Shown: positions 1-10,589 of the stretch, one piece after another
Layout of the letters: the number at the start of each line of letters is the position of its first letter
Position numbering within the stretch: position 1 is the first letter of the stretch
Source: Anniella stebbinsi
Taxonomy: Eukaryota; Chordata; Lepidosauria; Squamata; Anniellidae
Length of the DNA stretch: 64,000 bases
Assembly: GCA_029215795.1 (NCBI GenBank)
Contig: JARDYH010000004.1
Span: forward strand, 31,748,001-31,812,000
Direction: 5' to 3'
Program-made: the position numbers and the translations under genes
Notes under the pieces: generated by a model
What the model was told of the DNA's origin: nothing
Seen by the model: the letters and a program-made list of their open reading frames with translations, nothing else
The model's database searches: none

Positions 1-396
1 GTTTTGAAATACAGTAAATATTTACACACTTCATCCAGGGAAGATCCCACCATCACCTTGTTAGACACAGTAAAGTAGAAGGGATCCTTCAATACGTTTT
101 GATGAGGTGAAGTCAGTGACAAGCAACCTAGAACACAGACAGTCATTTCGAAATTTGGCCCAACTCAAATTTCATATTCAAAGCAGCCATTGAGATGGAC
201 TGGAAGTTTCAAAGGAGATGCTCAAAAGGCATCTCTCAGGTTTAACAAAACGAGAGTCTGGAAAAATGAAGAAACCAGCATGAAAATACTCTGGGAAGAG
301 TTGTAACAGCCCCAGTGCAAAGTTCTGTTTGACTGCATTATGATTTATTAAAAGTTTCCTTTTTAAAAATATGTTGTAATTAAAAAGTGTGAGGAC
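1..396. other. non-coding stretch, nothing recognised
   Basis: No gene or repeat family is recognised here. The short open frames lack any domain-like composition and one runs through the adjacent CA repeat. Confidence 0.5.
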
Positions 397-419
397 ACAC
401 ACACACACACACACACACA
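397..419. repeat. (CA)n microsatellite
   Basis: An uninterrupted CA dinucleotide run of about 11 units is directly visible. Confidence 0.95.
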
Positions 420-785
420 TAAAAATTGCTAGTTTCTGTTTTTCTTGCCACAGTTTCCTCTTGTTTTTCTTCCATGGAAGAATTTACTTCAGGCAAAGTC
501 AAATGGTAATTTTGATGCCAGCCGTATCCTCTTTTGCTCCACCCTTTGGGAAGAGTTTATAGCCCCCCCTCCCAATTTTCCTCAATTTTCTTTTCTTTAG
601 GCAAAGTGCCACACTAGTTGTACCTATGGGTGGCACCAGAAGGGGCAAGGTGGGGCAAATGCCACCCAGTACAAGTAGCTCACCCCCTACCTGCACTCCA
701 CCTTTGCTGGACCTTGTGGTTACTTGAAGGAGAGGAACTTTTCACATACAAATTAATATTAAATTATAAACTAGAAATTAAAATA
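420..785. other. non-coding stretch, nothing recognised
   Basis: Mixed-composition DNA with a short C run near 565. Overlapping open frames on both strands here are short and have no protein-like features. Confidence 0.5.
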
Positions 786-787
786 AG

Positions 788-855
788 GCTGCAATCCCAA
801 GGATGCTTACTTGAAAGTTAACTCTATCAAAATCATTAGGACTTACTTCAGAGCA
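788..855. repeat. MITE-F fragment ('GCAATCC' family)
   Basis: The segment starts GCTGCAATCCCAAGGATGCT and continues with a TTACTTGAAAGTTAACTCT-type stretch. It resembles one half of a short palindromic repeat seen also near 25.1, 30.0, 33.8 and 42.8 kb. Only one arm is present here, so it is degraded. The family assignment is by internal comparison. Confidence 0.5.
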
Positions 856-1440
856 TTGGCGTGCGCATGGGGTGTGCTGAGTGTGCACAGGCACACCCTA
901 ATTTTCCAGGGCTGGTGGGTATTTCAACAGTGCGCCCCGCAAGCCCTCAGCCCTGTCCCACACCCGGGAAGCAGACGTGGACTCTGGCTCTGCCCAGCAG
1001 ATGAGGGAAGGGAGGCCCAGCCCAGTCTCATGCTCCTGCTCCTCGCCGCTGCCACACTGGCTTGACCATATGCACCACTGGCACCTGGAGGCCCAGCTCG
1101 GCATGGGCAGAGGAAGGAGCAGCGCCTGCTGTGGCGCCCTGGAGCCTAGGCAGCGAGGGAGTAGAAGGTCGGAGCTCAGGGCAAGGCGGCAGTGGCGGCT
1201 CCCCTCCTCTGTCCCTGCCTGGGCCTGGTGTGGAGCTGGAGCAGGAGGAGGAGGTGGCAGCAACCTGGGCCCTGGAGCCAGGGCAGCGAGAGAGAAGGTC
1301 AGAACTCCCCCCTCCTCGTACAGGCCCAGTGTGGAGCTAGAGCGGAAGGAGGCAAAGGTGGCGGTAGCAGCTGCTCTTTCAGAACTCTTCCCCACTCTAG
1401 AAATGCAATTTATTCCCTGTAAAGGGAGGAAGAGGGGTCA
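856..1440. repeat. GC-rich degenerate tandem-repeat region
   Basis: A GC- and CpG-rich block, unlike its AT-balanced surroundings. Similar units recur: 'CCTGGAGCC-AGGGCAGCGAG' type segments near 1139 and 1269, and 'GTGTGGAGCTGGAGC' type segments near 1224 and 1329. This points to a degenerate period of roughly 100-130 bp. Open frames of 165 aa (minus) and 176 aa (plus) overlap each other in antisense. Both are Gly/Ala/Ser/Arg-rich shadows of GC content, so I do not call a gene. It may be part of an unidentified transposon. Confidence 0.55.
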
Positions 1441-1574
1441 CCTAATTACTGGCTGTGAAGGCAGTGACAAAAGGTTGCTTGAATTGTATGGCAACCCAGC
1501 AAGGTAGGCTGCCACCAACTCAACGTCCAACTCAGCCTGAGCCAAGAGACTCCCAGACCTTACATGATACCCTT

Positions 1575-1659
1575 AAGACTTATGAAACAATTATTGCTCT
1601 TTCAGAACTCTTCCCAATCTAGAAATGCAATTTATTCCCTGTGAAGACTTATGAAACAA
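1575..1659. repeat. 53-bp duplicated segment flanked by 16-bp direct repeats
   Basis: The 16-mer AAGACTTATGAAACAA occurs at 1575-1590 and 1644-1659. Between them lies a 53-bp segment (1591-1643) that is nearly identical to 1372-1420, about 220 bp upstream. The layout is that of a short local copy inserted with a target-site duplication. A templated-repair insertion or a retro-insertion would both fit. Confidence 0.7.
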
Positions 1660-2342
1660 GGACCCAAGCTGGCACCCTTTATTTCCATGCCCTCAGCCTG
1701 AAACAAACAGTCACAATATAACCAAGATGGAAGCTCTGGACTTAGAGCGCCATCACACAGGGGAAAATCATGTTTGTTTACCGTCGCTTCTCTGCCCGCA
1801 CGTTTGTCCCTCATTACTTCCTATTTTGAAGGAGGAAGTAAACAACCTGCACATGGCCCATTCAGTGGGCCATTCTGATCTTGCTGCTTCTCCTGCATGC
1901 AGCAGGAGGTGATGGCCAGTTTCATCTCAAAAAATAAGTCAGACTTACTGGGGTGTATTTTGTGGTGTATTTTGAAGAAGGCCAGAAGGGGTGGGAGGCG
2001 CACGGGAGGCAGATGATGATGTGAGAGGGACCTGCAAAAATCTGTGAGTGCCCAGTAATGAGCGTGCCATAAAATGCTCATCTGATGAAGCTTTTAGTAT
2101 CAAGGCTTAATTGGAATGAAGCACACATGTTCAGTGATGGTAAGTGGAAAGTTTATTGATGAAAACGGAATGGGAATAACATACAAAGAAATAGAGCAAT
2201 CTTTGGAAACAATGCTTTCAGGGCAAGACAACAAAACTGGCTGAACCTCTCTATACATACCAGTTGCACAGGTCTTCAATAAAATAGGACCTCAGAAAGC
2301 ATCCCCTCCAAGGCAAGCCTTAGACAGGGCAAAATGAACCAA
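1660..2342. other. non-coding stretch, nothing recognised
   Basis: No repeat family or coding signal recognised. Composition is ordinary. Confidence 0.45.
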
Positions 2343-2525
2343 GGCCAGAGCTACACCAAGCAGGATGTAGCACTATGAAAGCAGTATGAAAGTGATGTAT
2401 GGTATGTGTCAATGGGCCCCAGCAGTTGTCAGTGCACTTCAATATTGCTATGAAGCAGTAGTGTGGCTCCTGCCTTTTATATGCCGCTTTCATAGTCCAG
2501 TATCCTGCTTGGTGTGGATTAGGCC
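2343..2525. mobile_element. PIF/Harbinger-like MITE, family A copy 1
   Basis: It begins GGCCAGAGCTACACCAAGCA and ends with the near reverse complement (CTTGGTGTGGATTAGGCC). The trinucleotide CAA flanks both ends (2340-2342 and 2526-2528), compatible with a degenerate 3-bp TSD. The interior has 'TATGAAAGCAGTATGAAAG' like its relatives at 50173, 52344 and 58794. No transposase is present, so it is non-autonomous. Confidence 0.7.
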
Positions 2526-3053
2526 CAAGATGAAAACAAAGGGAATAGGCAGTTATACCCACCTTGTTTTGATAGCCAAAACCCATTAGCAAAGCTGAGT
2601 TGATTCTTGTTAGCCAACCACAAGCAGACATTTTTGTGGGGGAGGGGAGAAACAGAAAGTTCCCACAAACACTCAGCTGAACTCGTTCAGCCTAATTAGT
2701 GAGAGTGTTGCTGTGGCCTTGAAGCCCTGGACAGTATGAGATAACATACGCAGATGTCCTAATGAATACATGCAGATTTAGTCTTGGAATGAAACTTTAC
2801 AAGCAGCTGAGCCACGGAAGGAAAATGGATTTCTTGAAATTCTCCTTCTGTCTTCCCCACTGGGTTTATTTTTCTGGTTTTGCCACTGGCTGTAGCCCAT
2901 CCAGAGTTTCTGAAACATGGAAAGGTTAAAATCCATATCTTTCTATAGTACTCAAATATACAAGTGTGCATATTTATTCAGGATTCATCTGATATTTTGC
3001 CTATTGTTTTCTCTTCATTTCCAAATAATCCATGATATACTGTTTAATTTCTT
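2526..3053. other. non-coding stretch, nothing recognised
   Basis: No repeat family or coding signal recognised. The 70-aa minus-strand open frame here is isolated and featureless. Confidence 0.45.
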
Positions 3054-3112
3054 AGGAACATAGGAATATAGGAAACTGCTTTATATATTGTTCCATCTAG
3101 CTCAGTAATATC
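3054..3112 (-). repeat. tRNA-SINE (CR1-type tail) fragment
   Basis: Reads AGGAACATAGGAATATAGGA followed by a 'CCATCTAGCTCAGTAAT' segment. This is the antisense 3' part of the tRNA-derived SINE whose fuller copy lies at 51257-51440. The tRNA-related head is missing. Confidence 0.65.
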
Positions 3113-3245
3113 TAATGGAGAGCCAGAATGGTGTAGCGGCTAGAGTGTTGGACTGGGAGATGGGAGATCCTGGTTCTAGTCCCCACTCAGCAATGGAAGC
3201 TCACTGGGTGACTTTGGGACAATTTGCAGCCACTTTTTAAAGTTT
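3113..3245 (+). repeat. tRNA-derived SINE, squamate type (5' part)
   Basis: Contains AGCCAGAATGGTGTAGCGGC, then a B-box-like GGTTCTAGTCCCCACTCAG and 'ACTGGGTGACTTTGGGACA'. These are the tRNA-like head and body of the SINE also found at 6580, 43130, 45599 and 57035. The copy is truncated before the tail. Confidence 0.8.
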
Positions 3246-3993
3246 CAGAAAGGAGTCGTTCTCAGAGCTACCTGGATCTCTTTTATACAAAGTGCATGCT
3301 CAATGGCTGAGCTATGGCCCTTCTTATGGCTGCCACACACTGAATCCAATCCATAACACAATCCAAAACATTATTCAAGAAGATAAGAAGAGCAAGGATC
3401 CATCAAGTTCCAGTATTCTGTTTCCTACTTACACCAACCAGATGGCTTTGGGAAGCTTTCAAACAGAGGACAATAGTACTCTACTGTTTTTGTCCTCAGC
3501 ACCTGCTGGTTCTATTTAGCTATTCATGTCTAATTACTGTTGATAGATATATCCTTATCTTGCATATTATACAATTAATTTATCTTGTTTGTACTTATTT
3601 AAAAGCTTGTACTGGGCACTTTTCTATTAGAATAATATTCAAAGTGGCTTCACAGGATGAATGCATACCTCTCCAAAAGAAAAGCTAAGTTCCCAACCAT
3701 GCACACTTATTTTCTTGCATCATTCTTTCCTCTCCTCTTTTCTCCTGTCCTCTCCACCAGACTCCTTTCTAGCAGCACTGGTAGCACTCCCTATATTTTC
3801 CTCTTCGGGTTTTCTCCAGAAACCAAGAGTCTTTTGAATGACATTAGCTGCTGTGCTTTCTAGCCTCTCTCTGTTGCTTGGGACATCCTAAAATTCTGAT
3901 GCCCCAAGCAACTGCTTGGATGGTTGAGCTGTCCCTGCCCAGGGAACAGAAAGCAATGTCTCATGTCATCCAAGAAATCATATTTGGGCATAA
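3246..3993. other. non-coding stretch, nothing recognised
   Basis: AT-rich around 3540-3620 and CT-rich around 3715-3760. No repeat family or coding signal recognised. Confidence 0.45.
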
Positions 3994-4494
3994 TTAGGGG
4001 GGTCGAGGGTCTCTGTCTGAGTCCAGGAATCCCATGGTCTTCCCCGACTCCATCCCCTACTGGACCCAGTCGGGTGCTAACAGTGCATTCATGGACCTTC
4101 GCTCTGAGGACTGGCAAGCCCCTATGAGGGATTGGCAACTGTCCACCCTGACTCTGGAAATTACTCATTTCCCTGCATTACGTAAATGGAGCCTTTATGA
4201 CCTCCATTTACAGAATACAGGGAAATGCACAATATTCAGAGCTTCCATTGTTGCGTACAGTGGAGGCTCCAGAAATTGTGCATTTCCCCATTGCGTAAAT
4301 GGGATCTTTATGCTGCCATTTACACAATGGAAGGGAAGGAGTAATTTCTAGAGCAAGGCCGGATGGCTGCCGAGTGCTCATCGGGCCTCGCCAAGCCTAA
4401 AAGAAGCTTGTGAGCCCTAACAAGTGGGAGCAGGTAGAAGCGGCAATGGGTAAGCATCCGATGAATTGGACATGGGTGAGTTCACCCATCCCTA
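3994..4494. mobile_element. putative hAT-like MITE, family D (long copy)
   Basis: Runs from TAGGGGGGTCGAGGG to TTCACCCATCCCTA. These are TAGGG/CCCTA type ends like the other hAT-like elements here. The core at 4151-4353 is an imperfect palindrome: 'GTAAATGGAGCCTTTATGAC' and 'TGCCATTTACAC' arms flanked by AAATTACTCATTTCCC and its complement. No clean 8-bp TSD was found, so the outer limits are provisional. Relatives lie near 54480 and 61268. Confidence 0.45.
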
Positions 4495-5371
4495 GAATTG
4501 GTTTCATTGAAATCTATGGGCTGGTGCTCATGTGTCATTTGATACAGCATGGTGTGAATCAAAGACCTATGTATTTGCTCTCCAAATGGAAATTAAACAA
4601 ATGCAAATAATTGGAAAAAAGCCATGAACCTTTAGGCTTTCTACCTTGCAATCAATGAATCAAAGGTATGCTGTAAGAGCCCCAACATGGAAATCCTGAG
4701 AAGTCAATCATGCTTTGTATACTTGCAGTGGCATAGTTCATAGCTGGATATAGATCTGAACTGAAGTTCATCATTCTTAGGAGTATACACCGAATCCTAG
4801 AATTATATCTGACACCCTTTGCCTCACTAAAGACCACAACATGATTAATGTGTTCATGATGAAAAGCATCGGGATTGAAAATGATTTGCAACTCAATCAT
4901 TAAAACAGCATAAATCATAGCAATTGATTGGTTAATTAATTATGACTATAATATGAGTGTCAACTGTTTGCAGAGGAATTCATAGGTAATTTAGCATTCT
5001 TTTTTTAAAAAAAGATCTTAACTGATTTATCATGTTTACCTATATTTGGTATAGACTTGCATGATGCCTTCCCGCTATCTTAATACTAGAGTCTGTTTTA
5101 CATTCTGATATTTTGTTACAGCTAATTATTCCAGGTGCAAATGATGTATACACTGCAGCCACACTTAGCATCCCTGCAGTACCAGGCTACAGTCTGATTT
5201 CTGTCTAAAATCTTGCCCTTCTTCCAGTCTCTTGACACATGCGCCCTCCTTGGCTTTGGATTTTCTGTCTGCCCCACGTATCTTTAAGACCATTAGCTGA
5301 TCTGGCCTGATGTCAAAGTACAACCTGAATTTGGGCCAGGGTTTTTCTGGCTGCCATTGGCATAACTGCTC
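4495..5371. other. non-coding stretch, possibly conserved in part
   Basis: AT-rich, with no recognised repeat. The segment around 4910-5125 (TTAATTAATTA and similar homeodomain-like cores) looks like unique DNA. Conservation cannot be judged without alignment. Confidence 0.35.
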
Positions 5372-5423
5372 TGATGTCATAGAAGGACTAATCAGCTTGA
5401 TGTCACAGAAGAACTAATCAGCT
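5372..5423. repeat. 26-bp tandem duplication
   Basis: Two adjacent copies of a 26-bp unit beginning TGATGTCAYAGAAGRACTAA, differing at two positions. Confidence 0.9.
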
Positions 5424-5975
5424 TGAATTCAAGGCAGTGAGGACAATGTGGCACAGAGAACTGAGCCTTTGGATTCCAAAATCTGAGCAATAGTGTCATC
5501 TTTTTCTGGATGCCAGGAATGTTTTACATCCCTCAAAGCACAGATACACATATAATACTTCATGCTGATTAAAGAATTCACAAGCATTCCTGTGTTTGCC
5601 CCAATAAACAAACAAACAAACGGAGATTGATTCATTCTTCTTGCTTCACATGAGCACAAGCAAAGTATCAATGTTTTGTGAGTTCAAGCACCCACTGCAG
5701 CCTCTGCAGATGTTGTCCCTTTTCCCCTGCCCCCAAAGGCTAACCCAACTTAAGCAAGGCAGGAGAGGGGCAATGCAGCAACAATGGCTCCAGCTCTTCA
5801 GCAGAGCTACAGCATTCCTGGCAGGAGAGTGATACTTTTAATATCCATCTAAGCTGACAGAGGGCAATTAGAATGACAAGCCCCATTGCTTTAGAAGCCC
5901 AATTGTGTTCCACTCAGTGGGTCAGGATGGCAGAGAGGAAATCCTTTTCCTCTGTGCTCACTCTTTGGCATGGCA
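5424..5975. other. non-coding stretch, nothing recognised
   Basis: Contains a short (AAAC)n run near 5605-5620 and otherwise ordinary sequence. No gene-like frame. Confidence 0.45.
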
Positions 5976-5983
5976 GATACCTC

Positions 5984-6484
5984 TAGGGTTGTGGTATCAG
6001 TCATACCAAGGAGTGTAGCTTAAACTCGCTTCCAAGGAGCTCTGAATCATCCCCAATCTGGCTTGGCCTGCTTTGGCCCAGATCCAACCTGCCCTGAATC
6101 TGGAGCCAAAGCAAGATTCGGAGGTCCGAATTATTCAGATATCCGATAGGACGGATGTCCACTCGTGCTTCCCCATTTGTGCCCCCCAATATGCATGAGA
6201 TAAGCCACATGAGCCCCTGCTCTTTACCTGGACCCAGGGCAAGTGGACAAGCCATCCATGCCCCTTCTAGGGAGTCACCATTTTAAAAATGACAACTTGT
6301 CTATTTCAGTAAAAGAAATCCTGTGGAAATGGCATGTGTAAACCAGCCATGTGCACAACATGGCAGGATTATGTATGCCACTTTGGCCCAGATCCAACTC
6401 ACTCTGGATCTGGACCAATTTAGCCCGAATTGGCCTGCTTTGGCTCGAAATTGAGATCCAGAGCCGAAATGGTGCACAGCTCTA
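5984..6484. mobile_element. hAT-like non-autonomous transposon with 8-bp TSD
   Basis: The left end is TAGGGTTGTGG. The right end is GGTGCACAGCTCTA, whose complement reads TAGAGCTGTGCACC. Flanks are GATACCTC (5976-5983) and GATACCAC (6485-6492), a 7/8 match expected of an aged hAT TSD. The interior repeats 'TTTGGCCCAGATCCAAC' (near 6071 and 6382) and has no transposase frame. Confidence 0.7.
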
Positions 6485-6579
6485 GATACCACACCATCCT
6501 GCTTTAAATGTTAGTGAGAGAGAAGTGAAGTTTGGGGATGGTGTAGGTTTGATCTCTGGTCCAGATATTAATCCAAGCT

Positions 6580-6840
6580 GAAAAGGGATTGATTGATTGA
6601 TTGATTGATTGATTGCATTTATATCCCACCTTTTTTCCTCCAAGAAACCCAAAGTGGCATACATAATCCTCCTCCTCCTATCCCTTTTATCCTCACAACA
6701 ACAACACTGTCAGGTAGGTTGGGCTGAAAGACTGTGACAGGCCCAAAGTCACCCAGTGGGTTTCCATGGCTAGGTGAGAACTAGAACCCGAATCTCCCAA
6801 CTTCCAGTCCAACACTTTAGCCACTACACCACACTGGTTC
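6580..6840 (-). repeat. tRNA-derived SINE, squamate type
   Basis: Near full-length antisense copy. A (GATT)n tail lies at 6583-6615, then the tail body with 'CCTCCAAGAAACCCAAAGTGG', then TCACCCAGTGGGTTTCCATG, ending with the tRNA-like head GCCACTACACCACACTGG at 6820-6837. Confidence 0.85.
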
Positions 6841-7662
6841 AGGGATTGAGAGACTTAAAATCCCACCTCTCCTTTCAAGTGGATTTTTAAAAGTCCCAGG
6901 AATGAGTAACTGAGCCACAGCCAGCCTATTCCTGTGACACCTCTATCACAAATGCATGGCTTTAAATGATCATGTAGCTGCATCATGGCCACTTTGAATA
7001 TGACCATGCATTTGCCTCACAGATTAATGAGTAGCTCATCAACAGACAAATGGGTAGCTCATCAACGGACAAATGCTGCTGAACCATGCACAACTGCAAC
7101 CATATGTACCCCATTCACAAAGTCCATTATCATGTTTGGACAGTTCATAGGAAAGTCAGTTCACATTTGGATTCAAGTTACCTAAATCACATAGCCCTCT
7201 TCAAGCATTCGTATAGCATTCGCTTCGAGAGGGAGGGAGCTTCAGACCTTCATGTGTTCAGTGCAAAGTTTTGAAGTGGGCTTCTTCATGTATTCACCTG
7301 AACCCACCTAGAAGCCTTTGTGCAATCAGGAATCCTGCATTATCAGGGTTTCCAATCTCATGGATGCTTCTAAGTACATTTACCTAGATTTTCTAGATTA
7401 CATTCTAACCTATGAGATACTGTCTTGGCTCAACTCATAGTCCCATCTAGAAAATTAGTAGAATTTAAATTAAAAAATGACAACACTTCCTGGATGCCAG
7501 AGCCACCTAAAGACAAAACTAAGTAGAACTAATGTGCATGAGGAAGGCTATACCCCCAACCCATTTGCATTCATTTGAGCATCAGAAGCAAGTCTACACA
7601 CCTTGGCTTACTTAAGACCTTGAAAAAAATGTGTGTAAATCAAAGGCAGAATCAGCCACCAT
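6841..7662. other. non-coding stretch, nothing recognised
   Basis: Short local duplication 'GTAGCTCATCAACRGACAAATG' near 7031 and 7052. Otherwise no repeat or coding signal recognised. Confidence 0.45.
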
Positions 7663-7720
7663 GACACACACATGCATACACACACACATGTACACACACA
7701 CACGTACACACACATGTGTG
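7663..7720. repeat. imperfect (CA)n microsatellite
   Basis: CA-rich tract interrupted by ATG and GTA steps. Confidence 0.9.
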
Positions 7721-7970
7721 TATTACAGAATATCTATAAAGGACTCACATTGTAGATGACAACTTTGCATGACCTGATCATCACAATAATGTACTGGGTC
7801 TTTTTATTTTCTGAACTCCGTGCTTCTAATGTGTTTCTCAGTTGGAAATATTTGGTCCTTTAGATTTGGCCAATCTCTGATGAGGCTGTAAGGCCCAGCA
7901 GGCTTCCAGAAAAATGGAACAATGTCACTTGCCTAAACTGATTTTTGTTTGAACTTGGGGGGTTCCTCTG

Positions 7971-8612
7971 ACCTGTTCTGGATGGGGTTGCACTCCCCCT
8001 GAAGGAACAGGTTCGTAGCTTGGGGGTTCTCCTAGAACCATCTCTGTCATTTGAGACTCAGGTGGCCTCAGTAGCCCAGCTATGCCCCTATCTAGACAGG
8101 GATAACCTGGCTTCAGTTATCTATGCTCTGGTAACGTCCGAGTTAGATTACTGCAAGCGCTTTATGTGGGGCTGCCTTTGAAGATGGTTCAGAAGCTGCA
8201 GCTTGTGCAAAATGTAGTGGCCAGATTGGTAACAGGGACCAGAAGTTTCGAACATATAAGACCGATTCTGGCCTGCTTGCATTGGCTGCCTGTATGTTTC
8301 CAAGCCCGATTCAAGGTGCTGGTTTTAACCTATAAAGCCTTACATGGTTTGGGACCACAATAACGGATGGAACGCCTTTCCCGACATAAACCTACCCGTA
8401 CACTATGCTCAACATCAAAGATCCTCCTCCGGGTGCCTACTCCGAGGGAAGCTCAGAGGATGGCAACAAGGGAGAGGGCCTTCTCTGTGGTGGCCCCCCA
8501 ATTTTGGAATGATCTCCCCGATGAGGCCCATCTGGAGCCAACACTGTTATCATTTTGGCTCCAGGTCAAAACTTTTTCTTTTCTCCCAGGCATTTTAACA
8601 GCTTAAGTGGAA
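7971..8612 (+). mobile_element. L2-type LINE, reverse transcriptase C-terminal fragment (5' piece)
   Basis: A decayed L2 LINE in the sense direction. The frame at 8166-8363 reads MGLPLKMVQKLQLVQNVVAR then 'LACLHWLPV' and 'FKVLVLTYKALHGLGP'. The frame at 8367-8606 carries 'RAFSVVAPQFWNDLP'. These are the C-terminal hallmarks of L2 ORF2, where the protein performs target-primed reverse transcription. Stop codons and a frame change break it. It parallels the better copy at 17946-18774. The LINE is interrupted by the transposon at 8621-9939 and resumes at 9948. Confidence 0.85.
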
Positions 8613-8620
8613 GTTTTAAC
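8613..8620. repeat. 8-bp target-site duplication (left)
   Basis: GTTTTAAC, repeated exactly at 9940-9947 on the other side of the inserted element. Confidence 0.95.
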
Positions 8621-9939
8621 TAGGGATTTGCATCAGATCGGACACAATCCACTATCTGGGCCCGATCCAACCGAAATCGGATCAAACGATCCGATTACGA
8701 TCCCCAGCACCTGGATCCGCCGATCCAATCTGAACCGATCCAAAAAGTACCCGATCCAGATTGGCGGATCGGGGCCCCTCCCCCAACTCGCGCTCCTTAC
8801 CTGCCAGGGCTGATGGCTCCGGCAGGTAAGGTGCACGAGGGAAGGAGGGGGCTTACTTGCCGGGGCGGCCGCTTCCCTCCGGTGGTGCCACCAGAGGGAA
8901 GCAGTCACCCCGGCAGGTAAGCAGCGCGAGGAGGGAGGGGCTTACCTGCCGGGGCGGCCGCTTCCCTCCGGTGGCGCCACCAGAAGGAAGCAGCTGCCCC
9001 GGCAGGTAAGAAGCACGAGGAAGGGAGGGGGAGGTCCCCACTTACCTGCTGGGGTGTCCTCCTCCTTCCACTGCCAGGTAAACTATTGTGAAACAGGCCT
9101 CGCGGCCTCGTTTTTCAGTAGAGCGCCACCACCTGGCACTCTACTGAAAAACTAGGCCGTGAGGCCTGTTTCGCAGTAGTTCACCTGGCAGCAGAAGGAG
9201 GAGGATGCCCTGGCAAGGTAAGGTGCGCGAAGACGGGGGCTTCCCTGGCGGGGCTGTCCGCTTCCATCAGCAGGCGCCAGTGGAAGCGGACAGTCCCGCC
9301 CGGTAAGGTGCACGGGGGGAGGAGAGGGCTTACCTGCCAGGGCGGCCGCTTTTCTCTGGTAGCGCCACCAGAGGGAAGCAGCCGCCCCGGCAGCTAAGCA
9401 GCGCGAAAAGGGAGGGGAAGGGGGGCCCATTTACCTTGCTGGGGACGTCCACTTCCCTCCGCTCCTGGATGCTACTGCGAAGCAGGCTTCACAGCCTGCC
9501 CCTAAGTAGCGCACTACTTAGGGGCAGGCCGCGAAGCCTGTTCGCAGTAGTGTCCAGGAGCGTAGGGAAGCGGACATCCCTGGCAACGTAAGGTGTGCAA
9601 GGAGGGGAGAGGGCTTACCTGCCAGTGCAGCCACTTCCATCCGCTGGTGCCCGTGGGCGCCAGCGAATGGAAACCGTAGGCCCTGGCAGGTAAGCAGTAT
9701 GAGTGGGGGGAGGGACAGGGAGGGGGGAGTTAGGCTCTCTTCACCCACGCACCGCCATTTTTCCCCCATAGACTTGCATGGGGGGGGGGGGAATGGTGTT
9801 CGATTTGAAAATCGGATGTCCGATTTTCGGATCAGAATCGGGTCCCAACCGAACCGGGGAGGCCTCCAATCTGATCCGATCCGAAGCCTTGGGTCTGGTT
9901 CTGATCCCGATCTGATTTTTTGGACCGTGCACATCCCTA
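8621..9939. mobile_element. GC-rich foldback hAT-like element, copy 1 (1319 bp)
   Basis: Begins TAGGGATTTGCATC and ends TGCACATCCCTA, flanked by the perfect 8-bp TSD GTTTTAAC, so it is hAT-like. Both subterminal regions are packed with GATCGGAT/ATCCGATC motifs, a likely transposase-binding zone by analogy with other hAT elements. The interior is a chain of hairpins. Each arm opens CTTACCTGCC and closes GGCAGGTAAG, and the hairpins are joined by G-rich linkers. One long hairpin spans about 9050-9215. No transposase frame is present, so it is non-autonomous. It sits inside an L2 LINE and is therefore younger than it. Confidence 0.9.
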
Positions 9940-10097
9940 GTTTTAACTGACTTTGTGGCCAGGCTTAAAAAGTTTTAAATGTTTTAAATATCAGTTGTTT
10001 TATGGTTTTAAATTTTGTATATTGACTTTTCAATGTTCAGTCTTTTAATTTTTGTAAACTGCCCAGAGAGCTTCGGCTATGGGGCGGTATATAAATG
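9940..10097 (+). mobile_element. L2-type LINE 3' UTR (3' piece)
   Basis: Continues the LINE broken at 8612. It starts with the TSD copy and ends with the conserved tail GCCCAGAGAGCTTCGGCTAT and GGGGCGGTATATAAATG. The same tail occurs at 21446 and 50895. Confidence 0.85.
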
Positions 10098-10099
10098 TA

Positions 10100-10140
<41 letters not shown>
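10098..10140. repeat. (AAT)n microsatellite, LINE tail
   Basis: About 14 AAT units immediately following the L2 tail, as expected of an L2 3' end. Confidence 0.95.
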
Positions 10141-10589
10141 GGGGGAGGGGAGCATTTAGTCATCTGTTACAAGATAGTCTTCTTCTGATAATGGTGGGTG
10201 AAAGTAAAGCCAGACATAGGTAGAAAGGTCTTTTTGGAATGACAGCCTAAAAAGCAAAGAAACAATTTAAGTTGTCTAACGCCCAATGAGAAATAAATAA
10301 GCTGATCAAGGAGGGGGGGAAACCAAAGTTGTGCTCTACTTTACCCTTCCCCATCTCTTTTCTTTCTTTCTTTCTTTCTTTCCTTCCTTCTTTCCTATTT
10401 TCACCTCAGCTGTCAGCTGTTTTGAAAATGGGCTGGCAGTCAGGGAGAGGGAGAGTATCCAGTTCAGTCTGGTTCCTGGCTCAGGGAAACATTTTATTGG
10501 ATTTGTTACTCTTTGATGCTGATTAAGCCCATGGGGTAGAAAAAGCAAGAAAGAGAGGAGGAGGTGGAGGGGGGGAAGGGACCATTGCA
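10141..10589. other. non-coding stretch with (TTTC)n tract
   Basis: A pyrimidine tract of TTTC/CTTC repeats lies at about 10357-10397. No gene-like frame, since the open frames here are products of that tract. Confidence 0.6.

Noticed and set aside
898..1507. Overlapping 165-aa and 176-aa frames on opposite strands
   Set aside because: Both arise from GC-rich degenerate repeats with few stops. Their mutual antisense overlap and low-complexity composition argue against coding.
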